Assembly: GCA_017979445.1 (NCBI GenBank)
Contig: CM030718.1
Span: forward strand, 22,067,021-22,131,020
Direction: 5' to 3'
DNA length: 64,000 nt
From: Akebia trifoliata
Lineage: Eukaryota > Streptophyta > Magnoliopsida > Ranunculales > Lardizabalaceae
The notes under the pieces were generated by a model that saw nothing but the letters and a program-made list of their open reading frames with translations, was not told where the DNA came from and made no database searches. Position 1 is the first letter of the stretch, and each line of letters begins with the position of its first letter. Made by a program: the position numbers and the translations under genes. Of the stretch, positions 1 through 11,552 are shown one piece after another.

Positions 1-85
1 GAACCTCATGATTTATTTATTTATTTATTTTTTATTTCGAGAGAATTACAACCTTTGTAAACTGCATACATTAGGTAGATTTATT
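1..85 (-). mobile_element. LTR-retrotransposon fragment at window edge
   Basis: The first bases contain a run of TTTATTTATT followed by a CGAGAGAATTACAA word. The same word occurs in the copia-like solo LTR at 11553-11923. The piece is cut by the window start, so its boundaries and family are uncertain. Confidence 0.3.
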
Positions 86-244
86 TTGACAAAGACTTTT
101 TTTAGAGCAGAGATTTGTTGTTTTGAATTTTATGTGCTAAGCTGATAAAGTAATGGCAATCCACCGTGTGTATTGGAAAAGCAATATGATTTGTTAGTAG
201 AGAGAGAATTTTAGGAGAAAATTCCTGAGCGCTTTTTTAAATAT

Positions 245-475
245 TTTTATGATGGAGTGTCTAGACCTGTAGGCTCACCTAGTAGGAACGAGACAATTAG
301 CCTCTTAGAGCATCATATCTCGGCCCAAATCCCCCGGCACACCACATATACAAAGATAAGCCGGGATAAATTCTTGTAAGTGACTAACAAGGGGTTTGAA
401 CTCATGATCTCTTCCTTTTTTAGGGGACTTCGGCTACTACACCCAATGCTTGTTAGTTAACAAAGACATGTTAGA
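245..475 (-). mobile_element. tRNA-derived SINE
   Basis: Read on the minus strand, a box A-like stretch (TGTAGTAGCCGAAGT) is followed about 35 bases later by a box B-like GAGTTCAAACCCC, then a non-tRNA body of about 150 bases. The spacing is that of a pol III promoter in a plant SINE. The flanks share a GTTAGTTAAC word, but I could not fix the target duplication. A decayed tRNA gene is unlikely because no cloverleaf closes. Confidence 0.5.
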
Positions 476-912
476 TGCAAAATTATGTAAAATTATGTGA
501 GGGTTATAATTATCCATTTATCACTCGAAAAAGAAACTTATTTCCCCTTTATGTTTTTTCTTAACAATTTGGATTTTATGTTACCAATCAATTTTAGTGG
601 GAGACTGGAAAGTCAACAATCAAAAAGTCATTAGAAGTTTTCTTGTGAAAGAGGTCACGCTTTGTCTGAGCCAAACTTTACTACCCACAAATTTCTTTCG
701 TAGGTATGATGAAAATGTTTTGATCTTTTTGTATTTTTTATTTTTATAAGTGAAAATTTATTAATATCTTTTATACGTCCAGTCGGTTCTAAGAAGTTTC
801 ATATTTTTTATTAATATAAAATCAAACTTTTATATGAACATAAGACACATGTGTCCTTCCAAACTAAAACAAATCCGCTTCACCCACATTTATTTATATA
901 TTATTATTTTTT
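476..912. other. intergenic, nothing recognised
   Basis: AT-rich sequence without a coding frame, clear inverted repeat or recognised transposon end. Confidence 0.5.
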
Positions 913-1045
913 AACTAGAAAGTCTTCACTCGGCTGACGTGCTATGGATACGGAATTATAGATCTATTTCCTCGAGATAAATGGATTTAAATCCTCATAA
1001 AAATTACATTTGTGTATCCTGAGAAAATAGATCTATGGTTTCATA
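913..1045. mobile_element. Family A MITE, truncated
   Basis: Contains the family A inner core twice in opposite orientation (ATAGATCTATTTCCTCGAGATA and, inverted, TATCCTGAGAAAATAGATCT) around a short loop. The outer arms with the GAGTCGTGATAAT end are not recognisable, so this is a core-only remnant. Confidence 0.5.
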
Positions 1046-1281
1046 TTTTTTTAACCTCAAAGGTTTTTTAATAATATTCCTCAAATTTTATTATTTTTTC
1101 TCTTTTACCCCCTTAATTTCTAGTGCTTGTGCCGTCACCACGTGCGAATTCTAGTATTGCAACATTGATCAATTTTTTATATGATAAATTTATGTGTGAT
1201 ATAGACATAGCCCTTCGGTATCGATGAATATTTTGTATGCCCTAATGGTTTCAAATTTATGACTTATCCACTAACTCCAAG

Positions 1282-1515
1282 CATGATTTTAAAAGTTGGT
1301 TTAGCGTCTCGTCTCGTCCAGGCTCGATATCAAGTCGTCTCGGACGAGTTTTCTGATATGTTTGAGACGACTCGTTCAAAAAATCAAAAAAATTGAGTGT
1401 GAGTCCTAAATCTTAGTAAAAAAAAAAAGTGACTTTGTAAGTTGGTCTCATTTAGCTCCGATACCAAGTTATCTCGGGCATTAGGTCTCGGTCTCAGATG
1501 AGTTTTAAAACCATG
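1282..1515. mobile_element. Family C palindromic MITE
   Basis: Starts CATGATTTTAAAAG and ends GAGTTTTAAAACCATG, with internal GTCTCGTCTCGTCCAGGCTC and GTCTCGGTCTCAGATGAG stretches that pair with each other. The flanks ACTCCAAG and TCTCCAAA look like an aged target duplication. It belongs with the copies at 37916, 39206, 44815, 46248 and 60016. Confidence 0.7.
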
Positions 1516-2276
1516 TCTCCAAAGGACTAATAGAAAATTATTTAAATGTCCTCATCTTCAATCTCTAATTAAAAATCCATCATCTTTAAACTCATCAACT
1601 TGTGTAGACACTTTTTTATTTTATTTTAAAACTCATTCAACCTATTAAAATCAAATCTCTAGAGTGAACTTTTTTAGTCTATCCGACATCGTCCTTAATA
1701 CGTCATTCAAACCCAAGAATTCAATCTTCAACTTCGCCCAAAAGTCCTATATCGTTCTTGAGCTTTGAAGATTGAATAAGATATAATCTTGCGGTTGAAT
1801 ACATGGTTAAAAAAAATTGAATCTAGCGAAGGAAAATTTTGAATTTTGTCGAGAAGATTGATGGGTTTTTTCTACCAGAGATCGAATGTGCGGGATTTTG
1901 GTGAACACAGGGTTATATACAATATTCACTAAAACTTGATGAGGATCCCTCCTTAATAAAATAAAAATATCTTATTAATTTTAAAACCTCTTGTACAAGC
2001 AACATCTCCTCATTCATGAATCATGAGTTATCATGAAATAAACAAACGGAATTTACGCAGTTATTAATGGTGAAACATTCTAGAGATTCGTACAGATTTT
2101 GTATATCAACAAATAACTCAATCTATATGAATTAACATTGTATCTCATATATGAAAAATTACAATATCTCATGTAAAAATAACACAAAAAATAAAGAAAA
2201 AAAAAACTATTACATATGAAAAAAAATATAATTACAAAAACACCAATAATCTGGTAAGGCAGAAAGTAAGATAACA
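1516..2276. other. intergenic downstream of the ZAT gene
   Basis: Non-coding and AT-rich. It should include the 3' UTR and poly(A) site of the minus-strand ZAT gene at its right end, but no polyadenylation signal stands out. Small frames here are chance. Confidence 0.5.
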
Positions 2277-2810
2277 TCAAATGAAACAATGAATCATGGG
2301 CGTAGAAATCTTCTCTGGATACGAAATTCCAAACTGAAATTCCAAATCATTCTCTAAAGGAGTTAAATTCAAGTCTGGACAGAAAATCCTCCTACTATTT
2401 GATCTCTTCAGTACTGGCACGTGCGAAGGAGGAGCAGATTTATTTTTAATAGTAGAAGAAGACAACTTTTCATTCATGGTGGCTCTATGTCTCCTCATAT
2501 GACCACCTAAAGCTTGCCCTATCGAAAATTCTAGACCGCAAATCGAACACTCGTGTGTTTTGTTCTTTGGTGGCGAATTCTGGTTCTCGGATTCCTGATA
2601 TGGGTCTCCTCCCATTAGTCTCGGCTTCTTGTGACTCGCTCTGTGGCCTCCTAATGCTTGGAACGATGGAAATTGGCGATTACAAGTCTTGCATTCGAAG
2701 ACACGATTCGGGGAACGAGTTATTGATTCGGTCTCGGTTCCACGAGACAATAATATCAAACACTTGGCCATGTTTGCTATGCTTTCTATCTCTCCTCTGC
2801 TTCTCTTCAT
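2277..2810 (-). CDS. ZAT11-like: C2H2 zinc-finger repressor, ZAT11-like
   Basis: Single-exon gene for a 177-residue C1-2i zinc-finger protein, a nuclear transcriptional repressor family active in abiotic stress and defence. Finger 1 uses C40, C43, H56 and H60; finger 2 uses C88, C91, H104 and H108. Both have the C-X2-C-X12-H-X3-H spacing and the plant QALGGH core. The N-terminal helix (residues 6-22, IESIANMAKCLILLS) resembles the family L-box region. The C-terminal EAR motif is DLNLTPLEND at 146-155, preceded by VLKRSNSRR. The MKR start, the KKP after finger 1, the MRRHR after finger 2 and the VLKR-to-DLNLTPLENDLE tail are the pattern of Arabidopsis ZAT11, and length and absence of introns fit. 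A TATA box lies about 80 bases upstream. Assignment to ZAT11 rather than ZAT12 or ZAT7 rests on remembered motifs, not on a tree. Confidence 0.93.
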   Translation of the reverse strand: MKRSRGEIESIANMAKCLILLSRGTETESITRSPNRVFECKTCNRQFPSFQALGGHRASHKKPRLMGGDPYQESENQNSPPKNKTHECSICGLEFSIGQALGGHMRRHRATMNEKLSSSTIKNKSAPPSHVPVLKRSNSRRIFCPDLNLTPLENDLEFQFGISYPEKISTPMIHCFI

Positions 2811-2890
2811 GTCTTTTAGAAAATAGAAAAAGTTTTGAAACTTAGAAAAGTTGTTTATGAGTATGTGAAGAAGAAAGATGAGATGTGGTT

Positions 2891-2900
2891 GTATTTATAG
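2891..2900 (-). promoter_or_regulatory. TATA box of the ZAT11-like gene
   Basis: CTATAAATAC on the minus strand, 81-90 bases upstream of the ATG. This leaves a 5' leader of roughly 50-55 bases. The sequence and distance are those of a standard plant TATA promoter. Confidence 0.7.
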
Positions 2901-4030
2901 GTTCGGTGTAGCATCTTTTCTTACACGGCTAAGTAAGAGACTACATGTTGGGTTTTCTTTGACTCAAACAAATAAAACAAATAGTTAAAATTAAAAGTGT
3001 TCCCACGTGTGAGTGACCGTGAACGAGTCGTGAGTGGCGAGCCCGATTGAGTCTTCTTCGAAACTTCCGAATCGGCGAATCTTATTTCCTATCTTCTAGA
3101 AGAATTAGTTATTCAAGTGTGAACAAACATGGAAAGATGAATAAGAGTGAAAGAGAATAAATTATGTTAACTTAACACGGGATGCAACGTGGATAACACG
3201 TATCATAGTGTACACGCGGTTTCAAGTTGAGTGTCACCTTCGTTATGTAATACTTTTGACACGGATTAGTATTTCCTTCAAATCCGGAAAGTGGGTCCCA
3301 CTTAACCTCCCATCAGTTATGGCAAAATTGATTGTGATCAATGGCTAATTAGGATTAAAGGACACGTGTACGGGTCTTATTGTCCGATTTCCGTGAAACC
3401 CTTTCTTTACTATGATTGTAAGATTTTGAGTTTTTTTTTTATTTTTTGGAAATCCAACACCACACCCTCTAAGTTTTATCGAAAAACTTAAATCTAAAAA
3501 AAAAAAAAAAAACTTTTTAACTAGATTCAAAATTTTAAAAATTGATGGCTATTGAACATCCACATAACTCCTAAACTTACAAATGAAATTCTTCAATAAT
3601 TTTTTTTTTTTTTTAAATTCGATGAATTTCGTCCTCTACAACTCTTTAACATTGGATCATGTTTTTGGATGCCAAAAAATGTACACAACGACCCTTAGTA
3701 AGGGTGAAATCCTTACTAACTTAGTAAGGATAGGGGACTCTAGTTTTCTTGTGGTGTAGGAAGCTAAAGTGTGGTGGTTGTACTAACTCCTCTAAACTCA
3801 CTTTAATGCGAGTTTATCACATTACAAGTTATAGTAAGAACGACACGTCAGCAGGTGCGTTGTTTTTGGTGTTTTATTAAGTGGGTAATACTTGATGTCA
3901 TCCTATGTAATATCTTACAAAATAATTTTTGTCCATTAACCTTATAGGCAATCTTTTGATTGATTTATTGGCAAAGAGTCAACTTAATTGTTGACTTCTA
4001 AATAATGGATTTGATCAATTTATACTCAAA
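2901..4030 (-). promoter_or_regulatory. upstream region of the ZAT11-like gene
   Basis: No coding potential. Stress-type motifs are present: G-box/ABRE CACGTG at 3004-3009 and again at 3363-3368, and a W-box core (TTTGACT) near 2958. Such motifs suit a stress-induced ZAT gene, but each is short enough to occur by chance. Confidence 0.4.
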
Positions 4031-4039
4031 TATAATTTA

Positions 4040-4219
4040 GACTATTCATAAATCGACACGACAAAACATATGGGGTCTGTATGTTATTGACGTGCCAAGG
4101 GCATAAAACCATTAATCTTTTCCTTGTGTATCTCGAAGAAAAAGATTTATGGTATTGTGTCACTCCCACGTCAATTGCATACATACCACATGTTTTGCCG
4201 CGTTGATTTATCACAGCTT
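4040..4219. mobile_element. Family A MITE with perfect 9-bp duplication
   Basis: Bounded by TATAATTTA at 4031-4039 and 4220-4228. Arms GACTATTCATAAATCGAC and GTTGATTTATCACAGC pair imperfectly. The centre has the shared core TTTTCCTTGTGTATCTCGA. A 9-bp duplication points to Mutator-like transposition. Confidence 0.85.
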
Positions 4220-4229
4220 TATAATTTAT

Positions 4230-4390
4230 GAGTCGTGCCAGAGTAACATTGAAATTGACATTGTTTCACACATTTGGTGTTCATAGAATCATAGATGCTC
4301 TCACTTGTATCTCGATGAAACGTATCCATGGTTCTGTACACACATCCACATTAGCAATGTGTGAAACAATGTCAATTTCAATGTTAATTC
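4230..4390. mobile_element. Family A MITE, subfamily with CAATTTCAATGTT arms
   Basis: Starts GAGTCGTGCC directly after the right duplication of the previous element. Arms around TTGAAATTGACATTGTTTCA and its complement pair closely, with the shared ATAGATGCT and TATCTCGATGAAA core between. The right terminus is decayed. The same arms recur beside the N gap at 63219-63356. Confidence 0.7.
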
Positions 4391-5317
4391 AATATTTTTC
4401 ATAATTGATATATTGTATCAATCACATCTCACCATGAGTATCAGATTGAGTGAAGATAAGAGTAGGATTTACATAAGGAAATTAGCAAGGTTGAGATAAG
4501 AGTGGTACCTAAGAGCGAATGTACCTCAACACAGGATATATCCAAGTCATGTACTTGGAAGGAATAAAAACCATTCGAGATGGGTCAATTTGCTGATACG
4601 ATGATGATCCGAAAGCACAATTGATGACAAAAATCATTGAAATAAATAATCACAGATCTATAAGATTCTGGAAGAATAAAAATGTAAGTAAATTGCTTGA
4701 TTAGAGTTTGAGGGAAAAATATCTAGAAATACTAGGAGAGTCATAAATTAGGTATTTTGTAACTATTTTCTGAATTTGAATTTATTCCAACTTAAGCATT
4801 AGAGACTCTTTGGTAGGTATCATTCAATGTTCGACAAATAAAAATACAATATCTATATCAAAGTTACTCACAAATCGATTATGGTAATCTCAAAGAATTT
4901 GTGATCAAATGAAAAATTATTCACTTCACATGGGGATTTGTGATCTTTTTGGCTTGATCCATGGGGATTTGTTCACGAGAAACATTGAGTAAATTCCATT
5001 CAAATGTATGGGGATCTCGGGAATCATCATAAAATAAAGATTTGTAACTTCTGTAATTAATGCTTAAAATCAACAGAGGGCATTTCACTCTCATAAAATC
5101 CGAAGAAAAATTTAGGATATCGATGATGTACCTCATAAAGAAATTAGCTTATAAATATTGGGTACAATTTTTGTTGTTTTTATGTGATTAAGTATATTTT
5201 ATAGTTGTATAAATTTAATTTTTGTATTGAAGATTCTTTGAAAGGCACCACATTAATATTAGGAGTATCCTACAAAGAGGAGATTAGGCAATCATAAATC
5301 ACAGAAGAATAATGATT
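4391..5317. other. intergenic, nothing recognised
   Basis: AT-rich, without coding signal or clear repeats. The small minus-strand frame at 4921-5136 has no recognisable domain. Confidence 0.5.
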
Positions 5318-5490
5318 GAGTCGTGATAATCTGACACCCCCTTTGACATACTTCCCTAGCACAAAATCGTAAATCTTTTGCCTTGGGATACACAAGACAA
5401 AGATTTACAATTCTGATATCTTGAGGCAAATGGTCTACGATTCTATAATGGGGGGCGTATGTCAAAGGGAGACGTCAAAAAATCATTGTT
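5318..5490. mobile_element. Family A MITE (left of an adjoining pair)
   Basis: Begins GAGTCGTGATAATCTGAC, the best-preserved family end, and closes with GACGTCAAAAAATCATT. The core ACACAAGACAAAGATTTAC and its complement are present. The closing arm runs directly into the mirror-image start of the next element. Confidence 0.75.
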
Positions 5491-5685
5491 CGTAATGATT
5501 TTTTGACTCCTCCCCTCTGACAATACTCCCCAATCTCTCATGATGTGGCATGTGCTAGAATCATAGATTTTATTTCCTTGAGATACATAGTAACACATAT
5601 TTCTAGATATGCAGAGTGTGTATCCCGAGGAAAAATGTGATTCCCGCACATGTGACGTACGGAGGAGAGTCAGAAAATCACGACT
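5491..5685. mobile_element. Family A MITE (right of an adjoining pair)
   Basis: Opens with AATGATTTTTTGACTCC, the mirror of the preceding end, and closes GTCAGAAAATCACGACTC. The core reads ATAGATTTTATTTCCTTGAG. The pair may be one composite insertion or two neighbouring ones. Confidence 0.7.
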
Positions 5686-6086
5686 CATCACGGAAGGAGA
5701 ATGGGCCCAATTAAGTGTTGGACATGACTTTTTCAGAGGTGAACATCAAATTTGTTATAGGAAACAAAGAAATTGGGATTCCATTTAGCGTGTCCGTACT
5801 CCGTACCATAGCTTTTGCTGTGTGCGAGGACCAGCAATCAAATTCTGTGGCGGCCAGTCAAGTATAACTGCTTGATGTCTGGTGGGTAGTAAGTATTTGC
5901 TGCCACGTAGATTCGACGAAGGATAGCGCCAAATCTCAAAACAAATATTTTGGGCCCACAAAATGATGACCAAATCATTATTTGAAAAATTCGGATATGT
6001 ATTACCTCGCAATTGACTCGAATGAGTCAAATAAAAATTAAATTAAACTTATAATTATTATTATTTTTTTTATTTTTTTATTTTTT

Positions 6087-6313
6087 GAATGGTGATAATC
6101 TCACTATCTGACATGGCAAATTCAATCGACTATCTTACATGACAAGTTCAAGAATTGTAGATTTGTACTCCTCTAGATATACGATTGCAATTCCTCATTA
6201 AAATGTATCTCAAGGCAATCGTGTATCCTGAGGAGCGCATATCTACGATTCTCAAATTTGTCCTGTCAGATAGTCGAATGAGTATGTCATGTGGGGTAGT
6301 TAGATTATCACAA
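6087..6313. mobile_element. Family A MITE
   Basis: Ends GAATGGTGATAATCT and AGATTATCACAATT, with long arms ACTATCTGACATGGCA and CTGTCAGATAGTCGAATG. The centre holds TCCTCTAGATATACGATTG and its partner. It is absent from the matching place in U2 (near 26240-26270), so it entered after the duplication. Confidence 0.8.
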
Positions 6314-6575
6314 TTTTTTTTTTTCTCTACAAAAATATTAAGCAAAAGTAATGTTTTCAAAATTAAATTGATAATTGAATAAAAAATTTATCAAATTGAT
6401 TGAATAATGGCCTAATCTTGAGTCAAATTGGTTGAATGGATTTATATCTATTAAAAAGATATATATACATACGAGCATACAAGAAGCATTCAACAACGAA
6501 CACTTAGAGAGACAATATGGAGCTAATGTTTTATGAATTAGAAGTTTTAGATTTGATTGATTTTTTGAGAGGGTG

Positions 6576-6771
6576 ATATATATATATATATATATATATA
6601 GTGAGGAGATCAATCTCACAAAAAATCAGTTCATTCTGAAACTTCTAACCCCATTAAAAGTGATTTATAAATTGAAAAATTCTCAACCGTCAATTTTTAT
6701 CGTTAATTTGTAAATCATTGTTGAATTCACATTTCATCTTAATGTGACTATATATTCAAACACAATCTCGA

Positions 6772-6812
<41 letters not shown>
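6576..6812. mobile_element. Family B foldback remnant between TA repeats
   Basis: (TA)n at 6576-6600 and 6773-6812 enclose the words GAGGAGATCAATCTCAC, AAAAATCAGTTCATTC and AACTTCTAACCCCATT, which are the right half of a family B unit. The left half is missing. Confidence 0.6.
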
Positions 6813-6814
<2 letters not shown>

Positions 6815-8514
6815 AGATCCAATGGTTGACATTTATCCCAATCTTTAGAGCTCACATATACATGATCGGAATTGTATGTGAATATATAAGTTCACTTTCA
6901 TGAGTCTAGAAAATGTATTAATAATTGAAACAAATAAAATATCTAAAGGTGGCGTTCAATAATGAGTCTTCCAAGTCATCTTCAACTTAAAATAAATCAT
7001 GGAAATAGATCTAAACCGTTAGATCGTAATCAAAACATGGGCCCACCATGTCAGCTGTCATTTAGTTCCTTCTAGTGAGCCATCGTGTTTGCTTATTAGA
7101 CCGTTAAACCTGGTAAAGAAATCTTGGTGTGGCCTCATAAGTCATAATGTAGTCACTAAGGACGTATACGTGTTTCTAGAATTGGAGACCTTTTCCCCTA
7201 TTGTGAATTACTTGTATAACTTTCACTTAGACTACATTGTCTTAGAGGACACGAAACAAGACATTCTCGAAGTCAACAAATACCCCAAAAAATGAAACAA
7301 CCTGTAATGGCTTCTCAAAATATGAATACCTATGCTTTATAACTACTGAATTGACTCGAAACTCATCCAACTCAACTCAGTTTAGTTGGAATTTTTAGGG
7401 TAATAGTGGAATTTTATTATTAGGATATGTAGTATTCTTTCTTATGAGTAAGTGTTGAAGTTGATGGTCCTCACATTATATTAGAATTTTCTTTCAAAAG
7501 TGCATGATATATCTCTTTCAATAATACTAGATATATGTTCAATATCTATCCACAACATGAAAAAAAGGCCATATTTATATTTCATAATATTCGACGTTTC
7601 TAAGTTGTTGAATCAATGAACATAAATTTTTTTTTACTGTCACGAGTAATTAAAATTCGATTTTTAAAATTCATGGGCTTTGAACTGTCGAATTTTTCTA
7701 TCAAAAATTTCAATTTTCACGCAATGATCCTCCCCTCCCTATCAGTTTGTAATAACCCATCTTTGATAGACAATCTGCAACCCTATCAGGTTGGATTGCG
7801 TATTTTAACTGTCAAGATCAGGTATTCAATTTCTATCCACAACATGAAAAAAGGCCATATTTAGATTTCATAAAATTAGACGTTTCTAAGCCGTCGAATC
7901 AGGGAACATCAAAAAGATTTACAATCTGAGGAAACCAAAATTCAATTTATAAAATTCGTGAGCTTTGGAACGTCAAATTTTCCTGTCAAAATTTTTAATT
8001 TTCTCGTCAAAATTTTTAATTTTCTCGTAATGATCATCCCTTCCCTATCAATTTGTTGACGGACAATCCGCAACCCTATCAGCTTGGATTGTGTGTTTTA
8101 ACCGTCAGGATTAGGTGTTTTTCCACGGGTCACTTTACATGAGTCACCCAATCCTCATCCTATAGGAATATAAACAATAAGTATAAAGGTCATAATGTCA
8201 TGAAACCTTCCGAGAAATGAAAAATCCTAGAGTACTTTTCTAACTTCAAACAAAGATTGAGACTCTCCATTAATACTTTTAAGATAAGAAGAAAAATATA
8301 TTTCTGAGAGGTCAATAAATCTTTGGGGGCATCAATGCCATTTTTCTAGAGATACATTATCTTGCGGATCCCTAAGAATATTTTCCCCATTTAAACAGTT
8401 CATTTGATGGAAAGCTTCATAGGTTGATTGAGGCTTACATTTTTTTTTCAAAAGATCATGGTGTTAGGTGTCATTTTAATTCACTCTTTCTGCTATTGTC
8501 CATACATTTTCGAA

Positions 8515-8760
8515 TGTTTCTTATGATAATCTCCTCATCATAGAGATCATCTTCATCAAAACCCAGCTCATTCCAAAAGTTTTAACCCCATGTTTTTGAG
8601 TTGAAGAATCGTGGATTGACCACTTTTGTAAATCACTTTTGATCGGTTTAGAATTTTTGGAATGTGCAAATTTTTTTATGAGGATGGTCTCCTCATCATA
8701 TAAATCATCATTATCAAAAATCAGCTCATTCCAAAACTTGTAACCGATGTAAGACAAAAC
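8515..8760. mobile_element. Family B foldback, decayed
   Basis: Carries two diverged repeats of the family words (ATAGAGATCATCTTCATC, CAGCTCATTCCAAAA, TGTAAGACAAAACG). The U2 block stops just before the equivalent point. No TA microsatellite remains on the left; a TATGTATATA lies on the right. Confidence 0.55.
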
Positions 8761-9044
8761 GTTAGCCAAATGATTGGCACCCGAATGACTCTTTATGTAT
8801 ATAAAAAGAGGGGGGTGTACATGATATAGGACAAGTTGCTAAAGAATTCATGGAACGTTTGGATCGTCAGAAGTCCAAGCATAAGGCTTAGTCCCATGTG
8901 GGCCCACGGACCCGGAGGGACAACGAATTCAAAATCATTCGAAAAGACCCATATTTGAATAGAAACGTCGAGATCGTCAAGATCAATTGCCTTGCGATTG
9001 AGTTTGCATTTTTAGGCCTAATTCATTCACCTACCCTATTTTTT

Positions 9045-9180
9045 AGGCACTTTGGAAAATGAAATCTAAGGGAATTTTGGTAAAAAATATTTTTTCAAAG
9101 TCATTTTCGGTACAAAATCCAATTTCCAAAGTGTATTTGTTGCACTTTAACGTGTGCTCTTAAGGTAATTTTCCCTTACT
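9045..9180. mobile_element. Small palindromic MITE (GGCACACGTTAAAGTG type)
   Basis: Inverted halves around TTTTTTCAAAGTCATTTTCGG, closing with GCACTTTAACGTGTGC. The same unit is clearer at 15072-15258, and a piece lies near 57965-58085. Confidence 0.5.
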
Positions 9181-10320
9181 ATTTTTGGTAATTTTTGTTT
9201 TGTTAACAACTTTAGTTATAAAAGTCAGAATTATGAACCGATGATTCTCCCTTGCTTCTAAGTAGTATCTTTTTCACGGCTTAGGTCGTTTTTACTATTT
9301 TTAATAATTTTTGCTATTTTGAAAAAATTTCGTACTTTACTAAGATTAGAAGTTTTTTTTCAATAAAAGGGGTTGTAATTGCGATGCAAAGAGGATCTTC
9401 AATTTAATAAAATTTCTCTTTAAGAGTTCTTTTCTGGTGGATTTCAGATTTTAATAGTTTTTATTGTTTCACGTTACATTAGTACATAAGCATTAAGTAG
9501 GAGGCAAAAAATATTTTTAAATTGAGAGATGTGTGAAAAATATGTTTAATTATACAAGGAGTTAAGAAAAAATATAATGAGAACCTGGGATTGAGACTTG
9601 TGATAGAAGTATGATATCGAAGCAATCGAACAACTCATCAATCTTAGCTAATTGGATTGTTGATGGGTAAGTAAGAAGAAAAGATGGGGATAGAGCTAAC
9701 GTGTGAAGAGGTGTAAGAGCAACAATAACAATGGGTTTTCACACTACCCAATCACCCAAAAAGGGAATGAAAAGTTGAAACTTGAAAACCCTAATGAAAT
9801 GTGGAGACCAGAAAATAACATTTGGGTCGGATTTTTATCGGATTGGAGTAGGATTTATTTGAACTTGAACCAAAAATTTATCAGAGCAACGGATTTTAAA
9901 CCTGAATCCGATCCAAAAATGGAAAATGTAGATAGTTGATCTGAATCCAATTTTTTCATATCAAATTGGATCATTGCCAGCCCTACTCATAAGAAATGAA
10001 ATTCAAGCCACACAACCATGAAAAACCCTAAGTGTTCCTAAGAAAAGCTATCCCTTTGGACTACAATTTGTTTGGCAGACATGAAAACTAGTTGTTGATT
10101 TAACAGCTTAACACCCATATTCATGTACAACAAAATCCATATTCTCACGTAAGGGGAGTTGATTTCTTGTGCGCCCCCATTGACACGTAAGCATGTCCTT
10201 AGGTCATAGTTCTAGAGGAATTAATACCAAATATTATTCCAAGTCTCAAAATCTTTCATTTTAATATATTTTCCAGAAAAAAAGAGTTTCTATCAAATTA
10301 CATCACTACCTTATTTTAAA

Positions 10321-10452
10321 GAATAATGATTTGCGTGACGTCCCCTCTTACATACACTTTCTGACGTGGTGCGTACTGGAATCATAGATTTTTTCTCGAG
10401 ATACACTACTGCACATCCATATGTCAGAGGTGACGTCAGAAAACAACGACTC
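10321..10452. mobile_element. Family A MITE with perfect 9-bp duplication
   Basis: Flanked by TATTTTAAA at 10312-10320 and 10453-10461. Arms TGACGTCCCCTCT and GAGGTGACGTCA pair. The core ATAGATTTTTTCTCGAGATA is present once, so the element looks internally shortened (132 bp). U2 has no insert at the matching site near 34625. Confidence 0.88.
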
Positions 10453-11117
10453 TATTTTAAATTTATTTTGATGGAGAACGACTTAAGAGTATGTATCTGT
10501 ACTTGTACTTAGGTTGGTCAATTATTTATTTCATTATAAATCGAAATCATATTCTCTTGATCTAACTTTGACTTTCCTTAGTAGATGAACGTACGTATCC
10601 ACGAATCTAGAACAAGTTCATCTTGACCTAAAGAAATCACTGTTGCAATAAAATATTATATTTTTATTTCTACCAAAAGAATCTGACCCGAGCTGTTCAA
10701 CATGATTCCCTACCACTAGGACATATATAGTATATCTCGATCACTCTTAAATATCTTGAACCACCGATTCAAACCAAAGAATTCCAAGGCGGCAATAATA
10801 AAGCATTTATATTTCCCTATGAAAGCATTATTATTTAGGAAAGACCAGCACTACTAATCAATGGAAAGGGCCACATGGTTTTAAAAGTCAAGTTTTCGGA
10901 TCGTAGGTACAAATGACCCAATTAAGTGTAGTGGTTCTTTATTTCAATTTGAATTGAGACATATCTTGTTAAATTCTCTGTTTTAGGAATTGTGTGGTAC
11001 TTACTAAAGAAAATTTGATGCCTAAGATACTGTTTGTTAAATTGAAACTTGTAAGCATTGAAAGATTTGTTTTTATAAGTATGCGTTGAGATTGATGAGT
11101 CATCCACCTTACATTAA

Positions 11118-11552
11118 GGCGGTGCTTATTTGTGCTATTTTTCAGTGCTTATTGCTGAAAAAAAATATTTTCAGTATTTTCTTAAAATTATCATGTTTGT
11201 GTATCGAAAAAATTCAGCACAAAGTGTTGAAAATTTGACTGAAATTTTTAGTGCGAAAAAGACGTTGAATGCTTATTGTTATTTGCTCTCAGCACCGTTT
11301 ATATTTTTCGTGGACAAATATGCCCTTCACAAATATATTAATTACCGCATCTGTCTTGTCTTCTATTTCAACCCAAACAACAAAAATTTGAAACTTTTAT
11401 CTCTCTCGTCTGAAACTCTCTCATCTCACTCGACTGAAACAAATACCACTTGAATTCATCTCTCTCTCTCTCTCTCTCGACTTAAACTACATCATCTCTC
11501 TCTTGTTTCTATCATCTATCTCTATAGGGAATTCTACTCGAAATTCTCAACC
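11118..11552. mobile_element. Unclassified repeat around a CT-rich tract
   Basis: Begins with TTTTTCAGTGCTTATTGC, related to a piece near 35980-36100 that also carries AGTGCTGAATTTT. It then runs into (CT)n tracts at 11460-11480. The frame at 11130-11453 lies across this and has no domain. The solo LTR that follows is inserted in it; CTCGACT/CTCGACTAAAACT words continue on the other side. Confidence 0.35.

Noticed and set aside
7089..7295. 68-codon frame in U1 as a possible duplicated gene
   Set aside because: The matching U2 block (28150-28330) has indels that break the frame, so there is no sign of coding constraint.
9703..9939. 78-codon plus-strand frame
   Set aside because: Made of hAT-MITE-like words (GAATCCGATCC). 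A lone CCAGCCCTA end lies at about 9990, and no domain is present.
11130..11453. 107-codon plus-strand frame
   Set aside because: Low-complexity, no domain, and lies in an unclassified repeat with a relative at 35980-36100.
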